The position numbers and the translations under genes are program-made. DNA of 64,000 nucleotides. Source: Baylisascaris procyonis. Its lineage: Eukaryota; Nematoda; Chromadorea; Rhabditida; Ascarididae. The stretch is taken from positions 186,001 to 250,000 of the forward strand of contig JAZARR010000206.1 in the NCBI GenBank assembly GCA_037389465.1, in the 5' to 3' direction. This document shows positions 45,620 to 59,855 of this stretch, in pieces. A model generated the notes under the pieces. That model did no database searches. It saw nothing but the letters and a program-made list of their open reading frames with translations, and was not told the DNA's origin. Each line of letters begins with the position of its first letter. Position 1 is the stretch's first letter.

Positions 45620-45890
45620 TTGGTATGCATGCAGGCGCATATTCTGTGCGCCTATGTATATGTATATCTGTATGTGCATGTGTACCATTTTTGTATGTAT
45701 GCATGCGTATGTGTGTGTGTGTGTGTGTGCGTTTGTGCTGATGGAAGTGTATAGGTTTAGGTGTACGCATTTATATGTATGTATATATGTACTGATATCT
45801 GTACATATGTGCGTCTTTACATAAGCATGCTTCTCTATCGCTGTATTTGTGTGTATTAATGTATCTGTGTCTGTGTGCGTGTATCTGTTG
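45620..45890. repeat. TG/ATGT-rich low-complexity tract
   Basis: Degenerate TGTATG repeats with a (TG)n core at 45712-45730. Confidence 0.85.
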
Positions 45891-45917
45891 GCATTCGCGA
45901 ATTCATCATTTGCACAT

Positions 45918-46214
45918 CTAATTAGTATTTAACCTCTGAGGCTGATCAATTTGCTGCTCTGCCAGCCAAATTTGCATATTTGCACAAATTTCAACTGAGC
46001 TCTTGTTTGCGCAGTTGCCTGCGCAATCGAACAGAACAAATGCGTTGTGTCCATGTCTGTTTAGGCCAGCAGGTAAATACGATTTTGTATAGAAATTCGT
46101 TTGCACAGCAGGCCAGGTCAGAATGCATTCTGCCGCCCGCATACTTCTTGCCCGGAACTTTTCAACACATTCCGCATATGGAAGACTAATGAAAATTGCG
46201 ATAGAAATATTCAT
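45918..46214 (-). CDS. Candidate small secreted cysteine-containing protein, 98 aa
   Basis: A minus-strand ATG-to-stop ORF in a locally GC-richer block. The N-terminus MNISIAIFISLPYAE resembles a signal peptide. Seven cysteines follow in the rest, including CAGNCANKSSVEIC. The plus strand is also open: an ORF at 45980-46189 with a possible 39-nt intron (46071-46109) also gives a Cys-containing peptide ending HIPHMED. One of the two is likely coding. The minus reading is preferred for its leader. No family is recognised. Confidence 0.3.
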   Translation of the reverse strand: MNISIAIFISLPYAECVEKFRARSMRAAECILTWPAVQTNFYTKSYLPAGLNRHGHNAFVLFDCAGNCANKSSVEICANMQIWLAEQQIDQPQRLNTN

Positions 46215-46797
46215 CTCTTCGATATTAAATTCGGCATCTTTTCTTCTCCATTATATGTTTGATATTTATGCGTAGAGTCTGTCTGACTCTCATGGGTAAA
46301 ATTTATGCTTTAAATTACCCATGGGTAAACTGAAAAAAAGAGGAATTATTAGATGCATTCATCGATTCAAGTGAAAAGTTTTGTTCGGTCATTTAATCAA
46401 GTACTGGTTAAATTAAAATGAAAGAAATAACAATTGAAAATAGAGCTTATTTTATTGTATGGATACTTTAAAAGGATAACTTTGGGATTTATGCAATGAT
46501 CGAGATTAAGCGATTCATTAATTAGATTACATATCGCTTAACTGAAGCAACTAACTAGATAATAAACAAGTAATTAGATAAGTAAGTAACTAAATTAACA
46601 ATAAAGTACTCATCTAAAATTTTCATGTTTTGTAAAATGAAAAAAATCGACTCATCTATGCGAATTATGAATGCCTAGCAATTTTTGAGTGAATTTTCGA
46701 TGAGAGTGCAAAATTTTCGATCAAAGAAATAATCAAGTCAAATCGTCGGCGATACGAATAAATGCAATAAGACGGAGCGATCGAATCGCATCTTTAC

Positions 46798-47056
46798 GGC
46801 ACATCCTTTTCGCTTTGAAATGCTTCCCTCGTTTTGTCCATCAATTTTGTTGGTCGATGTGAGTGCGTCGATTCGGATACCTCATTCCTTCTTTCGCTTG
46901 TCACATCTCGCTCTCTCTTCCACTCAGTATCTTCGCACTTCGTTCCATTTCCATATTCATTATACAGACGCTGAGATGATGCTGCTGTAGAGGACGGCAA
47001 TAGGGGGATGGGGGAGGGGTAGTGAGGAGCAAGTCGTTTGGGACCCAATACTCTAA
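46798..47056 (-). CDS. Probable internal exon of an unrecognised minus-strand gene
   Basis: Acceptor GATATCAG ends at 47057 and donor GCC|GTAAAG begins at 46797; the frame is open across all 259 nt. It encodes RVLGPKRLAPHYPSPIP, a Ser/Ala-rich turn and a Lys/Glu/Arg-rich helix (TEWKRERDVTSERRNE). Hydrophilic wording with Pro-rich segments suggests a disordered intracellular region. If the donor is not used, the frame stops at 46794. The block at 47947-48144 could be its upstream exon (phase-compatible GTGTGA donor). Confidence 0.42.
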
Positions 47057-47946
47057 CTGATATCGAATTTTCGAGACATCTTACAAAATACGACCATTAC
47101 GAGTGCCTAAGCCTAGATTGTGATCCCAATTGATGAGGAATGATTCAAAATTACACCGATGAACTATCGTCAAATTACGCTTAAAACTGATTGGTAATTT
47201 TCATCGCGAAAACACAACAATGCTACTAGTCACAACAATTTGTAAGAGAATCGATTAATGGGCGGAATTCGAGACGGGACTCAAAGAGCTAAAAAAAACG
47301 AGAAATGACAGCAATAAATCGGCTTGAGCCTTTCATATTGCTTTTATGGTTTTCTTCAATTATTGTCATCGAAAAAAAAAAATCTTTCCAAGAGAATTAA
47401 AGTACGCCGAAGCGTGCATTCTACTAATACCATAGGTGATGGTTTCTACATTAAGATGGTATCATATTCACATATTTTGCGTATTTTATTATAATGGAAT
47501 ATAATTTACATATATAGGTTACATATTTTAATGCGATTTTTGCGTTGATTAGAGGCAATAAAAGAATAAGAAAAATAGTTTCCATTTTTACTAAAATTTT
47601 TTTCGCTTTCATTCATATTATTTTTCTCGTTTTTTTTTCATTTTGTAATAGGAAATTTATTTATTTCATCTATATCAACTTCTACTTTTTTTTTTTTCAT
47701 AAATAATGCAATAATATAGCGAACGAGAAATGAAGCATGCTAACTGCACTCCACTCATTGTTCTATGAACTTAAAATGAATTTAACTATTTTAAACAAGC
47801 ATTGAATATATGCAAATTATTGCCGCAAATATGCAAATAAATGTAAATTACGGCGAAAAAAAAAGCATAAATTAACTGATGAATAAAGAAAATTAAAACC
47901 TATCAATTCTCGTGATTTTCAATGACATTTGCAATTCGATGAAAGT

Positions 47947-48144
47947 TTATATGAATAGAGCCTTCACACGAATGTTGCCTCCGCAGCAACCAATACCATA
48001 GCGGCTGGTAGAGGAGTGTATATACCAACCGCTAAGCTCCGAACTGACCCATGCTAAGACGGACACCTCACGTAAACAGTTGGAATCGCACTGATTGCAT
48101 ACAAGCAAATATCCTCTCCTTTTATATGCATCGACCTTTCCCAT
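47947..48144 (-). CDS. Candidate exon, Cys-containing
   Basis: A GC-richer minus-strand ORF with wording VCNQCDSNCLREVSVLAW and YGIGCCGGNIR. TGCAATCAG within it may be an acceptor. A GTGTGA donor (phase 1) would join to the 47056 exon. It also contains a strong hairpin at 48000-48033, so a structured RNA is an alternative. Confidence 0.28.
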   Translation of the reverse strand: MGKVDAYKRRGYLLVCNQCDSNCLREVSVLAWVSSELSGWYIHSSTSRYGIGCCGGNIRVKALFI

Positions 48145-51100
48145 AAGGCATTTCTAGAGAGTTTGCTCTGTCTTATGATCCCTACATTTTTGCTCTGCAC
48201 GAAAGCCGTTGATCTACAGTTTACTGATCATCCCTCATTTAATATGCAAATCTCGTGTTTCACTCCATTGCCTATCAATTTCTTTACTATTCGTTTATTC
48301 TGTTATTAGTATTATAGGTGTAATATTTTCCATCAGTTATCATAGAGTTGTGAAATACTGCAACTTTAAAATCAAAAATTAATTGAACTTTCTATGTTTG
48401 AATGTCATTAATTTTGACTCCAATCGGAGTTGGCTCCAGATTCTTGCATTACGCTCTCATCGAGTTGAAAGTCTAAACTTTATTTTACGAATCTGGCCTA
48501 TTGGCCTAGTTAAGAAGTGCGTTATTCATGTTGCTTTGCTTGCTATTGCACTCTATGTGTGTGTATGTATGTGTGTGTATGTGTGTGTGTGCATATTTTC
48601 GTCAACAACAATGAAATAGCGAAGAGAGGGGGTTTGACTGGTGTGCAATATGCATCAGTATTACGCGTTCACGCTCTTAAGAGCACGCACGCGACTCGTT
48701 GTATGCGTCACCATGCCAACTGCAAATAGCTTGCGTTAGGATGAATGGATGGGTTCGACCACGACTGCAATGCTCAATTATTCTAGGCTTATTCGAATAT
48801 TTTGGTTGCTAATTTGTTTTTATGAATGCGGAAGTTTTTTTTGTTTTATTCGTTTTTATTTTTTATAATAATTGCCTTTAATCGATGTAATTTTTTATTT
48901 GTTATTTCCCTGTAAATATTGAATATAAAATATTGTTTTATATGGACTGATAAATTTTCCTCACTAATTTTGGAATTAAATAAATGTAGTCGCGGCTGAG
49001 AATTGAAATTATTTTCATAAAAACAATTTTAGGTCAGTTCACATCGATTTATTTGACTTTTTTGGTGTGTATTTCATTGTTATTTTTCAAAAATTGGAGG
49101 AGAGGGATTGTCCCCTTGTTGATTGCTTCGCCGTGGACAAAAGTTGATAAATTTGATACAGTACCGATACGAATTCAAATACGTTAGACGTTTCAGGTTA
49201 CCGTAGAACGATACAGTAACAGCAAATTTTTATAAGGTTAGGTTTTCAAAATTATTTGCTGGGACTCATTAAAAATATACTTATGGATGGAAGGACGGGG
49301 TTTATTTCCGAAAGATTACTGTATGGTTTGTAAATTTTTCACGTTTTATAAAAAAAGTCAACCTGAATTTTCTATTTTTTCATTTCATCTTCTCCTTCAT
49401 ATAGTTGATGCATCAATTTAGAAAATTTTTTCTTCTCCTTTCCTTCGAAAGAGAAATACGCTCTCTTCTAATAGAAGATCAGTCATCAATGAATGTAATG
49501 CAGAAATGCTTTCATAGTCATATCAGATCATTTTTTTTTAATTCTTGCAAACAAATTGCCTTACTTTTACAATTGCCTATGCAAAATTCGCTGCAATTTT
49601 TGCAAAATTTAATGCAACTTTTGCAGCTCAAAAATACCTCAACAACAATTTTTTCATTTCCATACAATATTTACTCACTAATAAATTTATTTTTCTTTTC
49701 TAAAAGCTTTTTTTTTTGGAATATGAGTGGGAAGTTTGTCGAGGAAAAAGAACAACAACAAATATATCATGTTCATCTCTTAGTGCATTTTGTGATCGTT
49801 TATTGACAGCTGTTTTGTTGATCAAATACAATGGCGAAAGAAAAGCGGAAGTTATGAATGACGAATTGCTATTGAATTTATTTATTTTTCTCAATTCATT
49901 TCTTATTTATAAAAAAAAATATTTCATAAAATGACATTCATATAGGGAATATAATAGCGTTTTTGCACTTTTTCTCTTGTCAAAATATTTGCATAATTGA
50001 ACGCTATATCACCTCTTCAACTAAAACAAAAAAACTCATTCCCCTTTGTCATCCACATGTCTTTCACTTTCTACTGGTGGGCACCTTTTAAAGGAAATCT
50101 TCACATCATTAACGTTGCTGTCGTTGTATTTGGAATATACGGTACTATATCACTGTACTTAAAATATACTACATTATATTTAGTACAAATATAAAATGTG
50201 ATATGTTTAAGGATAATTGTATTCGTTTCTATTTGATGTATTTCCCTTTTCATATAGTCATGAAATTCCAATCTAGTTTGAATTCCCATAATTACGTTTT
50301 TTTCCTTTATCGAGAATGATTTCAAAGATTTCATAAGCGCACCATGTCCTATCCCTTCCCCTTTCCCTACCCAATGCGTAGGGGAAGATCAGAGGTAGAA
50401 ATCATCCACCGGAATAAATATCACATAATTAACAAGAGAAGAGAGATTCTTTTGCGCATAAGAAACCGTAGTAGCAAAAAGCACTCTCACCAACGTTTCG
50501 CTGTGATATGGCATCATTGGATGGAAATATATGCGTGGATGAGCAAAAGGTATATAGATTGGGTATTAGAAGGGGTGGTCGAAAGTAAGGTGGAGGGGGT
50601 GAGAGTGAAAAAAGAATGGAAGAGAAGGAAGTTTGAAAAGGAAAACATAGTTTTTGAATTGCGAATCATAAGGCGATGAATCAGTGAGTAAGCAAACTTT
50701 CCATAGTGAGCGAATCAATACAACACTAAAAGGACTAAACAATTCAAAAATGAATTTTAAAAAAGCACAAGTTACAAGTGTGTATTCGTTCACTCTCTGC
50801 TGGAAGTTTGCTTACGTATTGAATTAACTTATAAATTCCTCAATGCAAAAATTTCTCTTGTTCCTTTTAAGTTTATTTATTTTACCACTCTTGCACTTCA
50901 CCTTCGACTCTTCATGCCCTTATATCGTTCTCATCTTATATGTCTTCCACATTTTGTTTACTAGCATTTGACGTTGCCCAATCACCGTGAAACGTTATTT
51001 CATAAGGTCACCTTATCGTGTACATTATATCCATCAAATTTCTTAAATCCATCTTTGCTGATTCCCAAGTTAAAACAACCGGAAAACAAACACATTCATA

Positions 51101-51687
51101 GACCCTCTCATGCACAAACAACTACGTATAAAGACTGCTTGTGCACAGACAAACATCTAGTCTTTGGGTTTGCAGATTTGTAAAAGCGTTAAAAAAGAAG
51201 ATATGGCGTTGCATTAAAAATGGAAGGAAGAGGCAATTCCTTACCAAGTATGAAAAGAAATGCGGATTGCCTTCGTATCTATGAAAAAGGGAAGATATAG
51301 CTGATCCAAATACAAAAAAGAGGACTAGCATCACCAATCTTTAAAAAAAAAAATTAAAGAGTTGAAAGTGCGCAGGCGCTTATATTGGTTGTGAACGCAC
51401 GGTTCAGTTACAAAGGAGAGTGCACTCGCCCATATGTGGCATTAACGAACAACGGCTATTGTTATATCGAAATTTAACGTTTTAGAAAAGCTGTTGCGTT
51501 TTCTCAAGAAAGTCCGTATGATGAATGCATTCTGACATTGCTGCAAACATAAGGGGAGGGGGTGTGAGGCGGCTGTTCATGCCCCGCAAAATTTCATTTT
51601 TTTGTAAATACTTCCATTCACGAAAATTTGAGACCAATAATTTATTTTTACTAGCACCGTTAGTCATTACTTTAATAAATAGAACTA
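48145..51687. other. AT-rich non-coding stretch
   Basis: A (TG)n tract lies at 48553-48592 and a foldback at 50688-50815. Open stretches at 49405-49806 and 50344-50679 are low-complexity or lack signals. Confidence 0.4.
50688..50815. repeat. 128-bp foldback (inverted repeat with about 38-bp arms)
   Basis: The left arm (50688-50725) starts GTAAGCAAACTT. The right arm (50779-50815) ends with its complement, AAGTTTGCTTAC. Both arms share GTGAxCGAAT, with a few mismatches and a small indel. The loop is about 53 bp and A-rich. It could be a miniature foldback element or a hairpin RNA precursor. Confidence 0.65.
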
Positions 51688-51876
51688 TGGGAAACTATAT
51701 GCGCATTACTGAATTTGCATCGCCGACGTCCTTGTCTCGCGCGCGGTCGCGTCGCAGCATCCTCCAAAGTGAAGTAGTACCCGAGTGGAATAATTCGATA
51801 TCAATTGGAAGTGCGCCTAAATCGACAGACCCTAAGAGTTTCGAGTTGATATTCTTACAAAGCTGCAAACAATGAA
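51688..51876 (+). CDS. Candidate small ORF or exon, 62 aa
   Basis: The ATG at 51688 starts MGNYMRITEFASPTSL, then SRARSRRSILQSEVVPEW. The stop is followed at once by AATAAA. The Gly at position 2 followed by basic residues would suit N-myristoylation if it is a true start. A TTACTAG acceptor ends near 51655, so it may instead be a terminal exon. The GC-rich codons stand out from the surroundings. The minus strand is partly open too. Confidence 0.3.
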
Positions 51877-55015
<3,139 letters not shown>

Positions 55016-55628
55016 TCAATTTTTTAAAATCTTTTTCCTCCATTTTTTTTTCAGTTTTTTATCTCTGCCATTGAGTGTAGACATCAACACATTCATCATA
55101 TGCGGCATATGCAATATCTGCTCGTCTAAAAAGAGCGTAAATTGCAAAAAATATAGTTGCAGTAGTTCGAAACTTGCACTTTTCGAAACAATAAAAAAAG
55201 GAAAATGCGAGTGAAGGATATTCGAGGAGAATAGGAGTGGTGAATGATGAAGTGGAGTTGGAGAAACGAATAGGAAACTAAGGAATTGGAGAGAAAAAAA
55301 AACCGATTTAAATTTAATAAACAAAAAATTTCAGTAAAAAATAGTACTTAAGGATATTCTCAATTTTTTCTCAATTTTCCACTTCAAATTTCTGAAAACC
55401 ATTTCCATAGATCTTCCCGCATAAATCACTTTTTTTTTCGTAAATTAATATGAAAATACATAATAAGATTGGAGGTTTATTGTGTTTTGCAGCAAAAATT
55501 TTCACCTCACGAATTTTTCCCACCAGTTGGTTGTCTTTAAATTGGTCATTGATACGATTTATTAGTGGATCGGAAACGTTATCTTCAAACAAATAATCTA
55601 AATCGATGGTATTTGGTTTCGTTTTCAT
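55016..55628 (-). CDS. Candidate two-exon minus-strand gene, about 75 aa
   Basis: Exon 1 starts at the ATG at 55628 and encodes MKTKPNTIDLDYLFEDN, then DPLINRINDQFKDNQLVG. It has donors GTGAGG (phase 1, after 55511) or GTGAAA (phase 0, after 55506). Exon 2 begins at a strong CTCTTTTTAG acceptor (55125). With the phase-1 donor it reads EQILHMPHMMNVLM to a Lys-rich end at 55016. In another phase the same exon reads ADIAYAAYDECVDVYTQW to a stop at 55059, which looks more protein-like but would need an extra exon. Exon 1 is fairly convincing; the 3' end is unresolved. Confidence 0.4.
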
Positions 55629-58600
55629 TTAAATTTAGTTAATGATAGAAAGGAAATATTTACGCTGAATTAGAACGCTCGATGAGACATAATGGATTCA
55701 CAACAAAAGAGTATTGTAAAGTGACCAAGCCGATCGTTTGTTGTTGATTTCAATGAAGCATAAAGAAGCTCCATATATCGCAAAAAATTAGCGACCACAC
55801 TCCTGCATTCCCCATCTCCTATCCCTTCTCTCCTCCCTTCTTTCCATCTTCGTTCGTAAATAAAACCTCCACTCTTATTTCACCTTTTTCATATATAACT
55901 TTTCATGTAAGATTTATTTTTATTCCGTTGTATCTTTTTCTTCAAATACTCTTTCCGATGAATTTTCAATTATCTTTTTTTTCCTTGTTTATTGTCTAAT
56001 TTATTTTTCAGTTTTTTTTTTTAAATTAAAAGATTATTGCAATAATTGCATTGAAAATTTATGCACTTATTCGATTTAATGCGAATAGAGAGATATTTAA
56101 ATGAGTTTTTTTCTCATTTCAATAGCGAAATTTGATTGCTAAATTTGATTGACGAATGATAGTTGGGGAAGTAATTGAAAATGCTCTTATTTTGTTGATT
56201 AAAGAAAAACGTTACTCGATTCACTATCCAACAATATTTTTTTCAAGCTATTTCCAACTTAAATCATTGATCATTGGGATGTGTGAGAGAAAATTAAATC
56301 AACAAAATTGCTTTTTGCAAATTCCATTTCGACTTTACAAAAAAAATCTTTTTTCTCAGTTGCCTTTTTTTCTAATTTTATAGGTCAGATAAAGATGTTT
56401 AGCATAGATATATTATTGCATTAAATGATTCGTTGTTGAATAGTATGATAGTTTCATTTTTTTGTAGTTAGTATATGTATGTAGATTATTTTTATTTATA
56501 TAAGTATATGACGTATATCGTATATGGTTAATGCGACTACGGTAGAGGAAGTATACTGTAACGAAATTCACTTTCGAATTATTTTTCTATACATTTTGAG
56601 TCATCTAGTTGTGGCATTGATTGTTCGCTTCCGGGCAGCCTTCTCTGATGACGTCATTCGATGAATCATCATGCGAATAAAATCTATTCTCATAATATTT
56701 CAACAAGTCATTTGAAACATACAACGTTTAGCTGTCAGACTTGAATTTCAACATTTTTGTGAACGTTTCCATCATTTCCTATATAAGGTCACATTTATGA
56801 TTCGTTGCATTTCATACGGCAATATTATAGCCGTTTATATTCTTTGAGGAGGGTTGATAAACTTTCTTTAAAAATAAAATTATTAATATCGTTTTTTGAA
56901 TATTTTTAATCATTTTTTCTTTTATCCAAAATCTCTCATCGGTTTTTATTTGGTTAATCAGAAAGTAATATCGCTTTAAGGTGGTCTCTTCATTTTCGTT
57001 CAAGTATTGATTAATAGGAAAGCACTATCGATCAATCAATACTGGATCAGCATTTCGATGAGAAAATGGAATGCTGAAATCGAATTTGTTATACATCGTC
57101 AAATAACGAAAGTATATTAGCTCATGTAAAACGCTGCTGTTTCCTTTCTTGATCAATAAAATAGAATTGGAATTTCCTATGATTTTTGAAAGCTTTATAA
57201 AAACCGGATATCATTCATAACTCAAATCTCTGAGTTATTTTTACAACGTTGAGCGCTTCCTATCGCTCTTTATGTTCGATAGTATTCTAAATATCGTTTC
57301 CCTTATATTATTAAAGATTTATTCAACTAAAATTTTAAGTAAACCATCATAAAAATTAAATTCTAGATGGGAAATAATTCCCATTGAAGTGTACTCATGA
57401 AAAAAAAAAGATGTAATTATTTCTATTGATCTTTATCTAATAGTGCATATTTATGGTGTTCATTTTTCAAAGTTTAATATTTATGATTACAAATTGTATT
57501 ACTTAAATTATTCAGTAGGCGATTATTGAAACGTTGCAACATAAGAAATATTATTGGATTTGTGCATTAATTTATTGTTTACGATATGATCTTCATATGC
57601 TCATTCATTTGTCAATATTATGCATATGTATAGCATTATTAATAATTTCTTGATGCAACAATCATCGAATAGCACATAATTCTATGTGAGAAAAAGAGAA
57701 CAATTGATAATGAGAGAATATACGCGTATGTCCATTGATTGGAGCAGCGCAATTTCGGGATTAGGAAGCGCTTTCCAGGTTGTAATCGTATATTTTGCGG
57801 TTACTTGTTACAGGTTTGTTCCCAGGTCCTCTACTTGTGAGTAAAACATCTAACGAGTGATTCATCGTTTAAAAATTTCACTTTCATGAAATTCAACGGT
57901 TCCCTTTTTTTTTCCACATCTATTTTTCTACGTATCGCTTAATCAGCAGTTTAATGAAACAGCGAGAATGCAAAGAAAAACGAGAGTTCGAGAAGAAGGA
58001 ACACTACTATCTATGTGGTGATTCTTCCACAAGTTTTCACCATTCATTATTTTATACGCGTTTTTTTTTTGAAGGAAATAGTTGATAGCGATATATTTGT
58101 AACTGATAAGAAATAAAATGCCTAAATCTAGTAATTATAGTGGTCACCATTGCATAGTTGTTTATTGTTGACTAACGGCTAAATTCGATTTGTTTTCAGT
58201 CGTTGTTAAATGGCATCTAATTGGTTTTCATTTAAACATTGTTTAGCTATTGACAGTTGGTTGTCATTGACTTTTCATTCGACTCTTGGTAACAAGTAAA
58301 TCATCTTTAAATTGGTGGTCAATGATCGGTTTTTTTCAGTTATATTTACTTCTTAGTACTTCCTTCTTACTTTCTATTTGGCAAACGATACGAATTTAAC
58401 AAATTCATAAAAAACGTAGATAAATCATATACTGATATAATGAAAATCATATTATTTTTTTTCATAATTTTCTCAACACATTCATCGATCGTTCATTCTC
58501 TATTCTTTTTTGTTCATATTTAAGGAGGTCATCAGACATATTGTTGAGTGAAATTTCCTATAACAATCACTCGAAGAGTTATTCATCAATTCATTTCGAT

Positions 58601-59007
58601 GCTGAAAACATTTTGCAATTTTTTTTCCGAAAAAAATGGTTTCCTTCTCGTTTCCATTTGTTATTTTGCAGTTCGTCAATATGAGATTCATCAATTTCGT
58701 TGCCAATCTATCGGCGATGTGCATATGTTGTCGTTTTTATGTGCATAAAGTAAAGTAATCGTTAGATGAAAAATTTTTTTTTCTGGTAAGTGAAATATGA
58801 ATCTTTCATATCCGATTTATTGAGTCATTAATCTTATTGGTGGAATAGAGCTCTAAAAGTTGAGCGTTATAGGCTCCACTTCGACTTCCAAAGTTTTTCC
58901 GTTCTGATTTATACGTGTTCATTTGTTTACTGCTATGATACAGTTGACTCAATTTACCTCTTTCATAATAACTTACCTCTCTTACCTGTCCGTTTTTTTG
59001 TGATGCA
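55629..59007. other. AT-rich non-coding stretch
   Basis: A plus-strand ATG at 57728 begins MSIDWSSAISGLGSAFQ followed by a CAG|GTTGTA donor, a possible first exon with no partner found. TGACGTCA lies at 56649-56656. Nothing else is supported. Confidence 0.4.
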
Positions 59008-59145
59008 TCACTGCATCGCAAAGATATCCATTTCCGCCACCTGCTTGCCATACAATCTTTCATCTATAGTATCTGTGAAGTGTACATTTTTAATCTGCGG
59101 CGGGCAGATTTTTGCATGAGCAGAGGGTGAATATGGGTAAATCAT
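59008..59145 (-). CDS. Candidate small ORF or terminal exon, 45 aa
   Basis: The minus-strand frame from the ATG at 59145 to the TGA at 59008 includes KICPPQIKNVHFTDTIDE and LYGKQVAEMDIFAMQ, with balanced composition. A CCGCAG acceptor inside it would make the last 28 codons a terminal exon. An overlapping frame (WRKWISLRCSDASQ, then CAG|GTAAGA) is an alternative exon. No family is recognised. Confidence 0.3.
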   Translation of the reverse strand: MIYPYSPSAHAKICPPQIKNVHFTDTIDERLYGKQVAEMDIFAMQ

Positions 59146-59855
59146 TCAAAGACCTTTGATTATTCATCGATCAGTGATTGGCCACCAACTATTCACTTGC
59201 TAGTTGAAACAGCTAATAGATAGAAAGTGAATAATTTGGTCAGTTTGACCCAGTCTTAATTATCTACTCAATGAAGCCTCTAGAGTATTTGTGCTAGAAA
59301 TGAAACGCTATGATCAAAACACCAAACGGTGCTCAAATTTCCCAAATAAAAGATGCAGTTATACCAAAACCAAGTTAGTGTTTGATTTGTAAGTAACTCG
59401 CGAGGTACACGGCTCGATGGCTATTTTCTTCTTTTCTTATCTTTGACTCATGAAACATCATCGTATGATTTCAAAGAAGTCCTATGAATTCAGAAGGCAT
59501 TGATGCAGCTTATCATAAGACGTCTGCTATCAGTATTTGTAGAATCTATATCAGTAAGAATTTCCTTGCGAAGTCTTGAAGGATGGAAGTCACTAGCGTT
59601 ATCACTCTTCGGTCTTATTTGTTTATCTATATTTATTTATTTTAATTATTTATTTAAACTAGGCACTAAATCCCTATGCTCGTATTTAGTTCTTACTAGA
59701 CCGTATGTAATATTTGTTGTTGATCGAATGAGTAGGTTTTGAATGATTTTATCACTTATATATGGATCGTGACTTGCAACAACATAGCGATTGATATACT
59801 TTTCTAATATTTTATTGCAGTGGGCAGTTCGTTAATTGCTTTACTAGTGGAAGAT

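Larger units (their letters stand above)
42950..45917. other. AT-rich non-coding stretch
   Basis: Open stretches at 43362-43658 and 44833-45141 lack splice signals or domain-like wording and are not called as genes. Confidence 0.4.

Noticed and set aside
49405..49806. 133-codon plus ORF rich in Phe, Leu and Gln
   Set aside because: It is driven by T-rich and TTTGCA-repeat DNA; no convincing protein features.
50344..50679. 111-codon Arg/Lys-rich plus ORF
   Set aside because: Purine-rich GAAG-type DNA explains the composition, and no start context or domain is visible.
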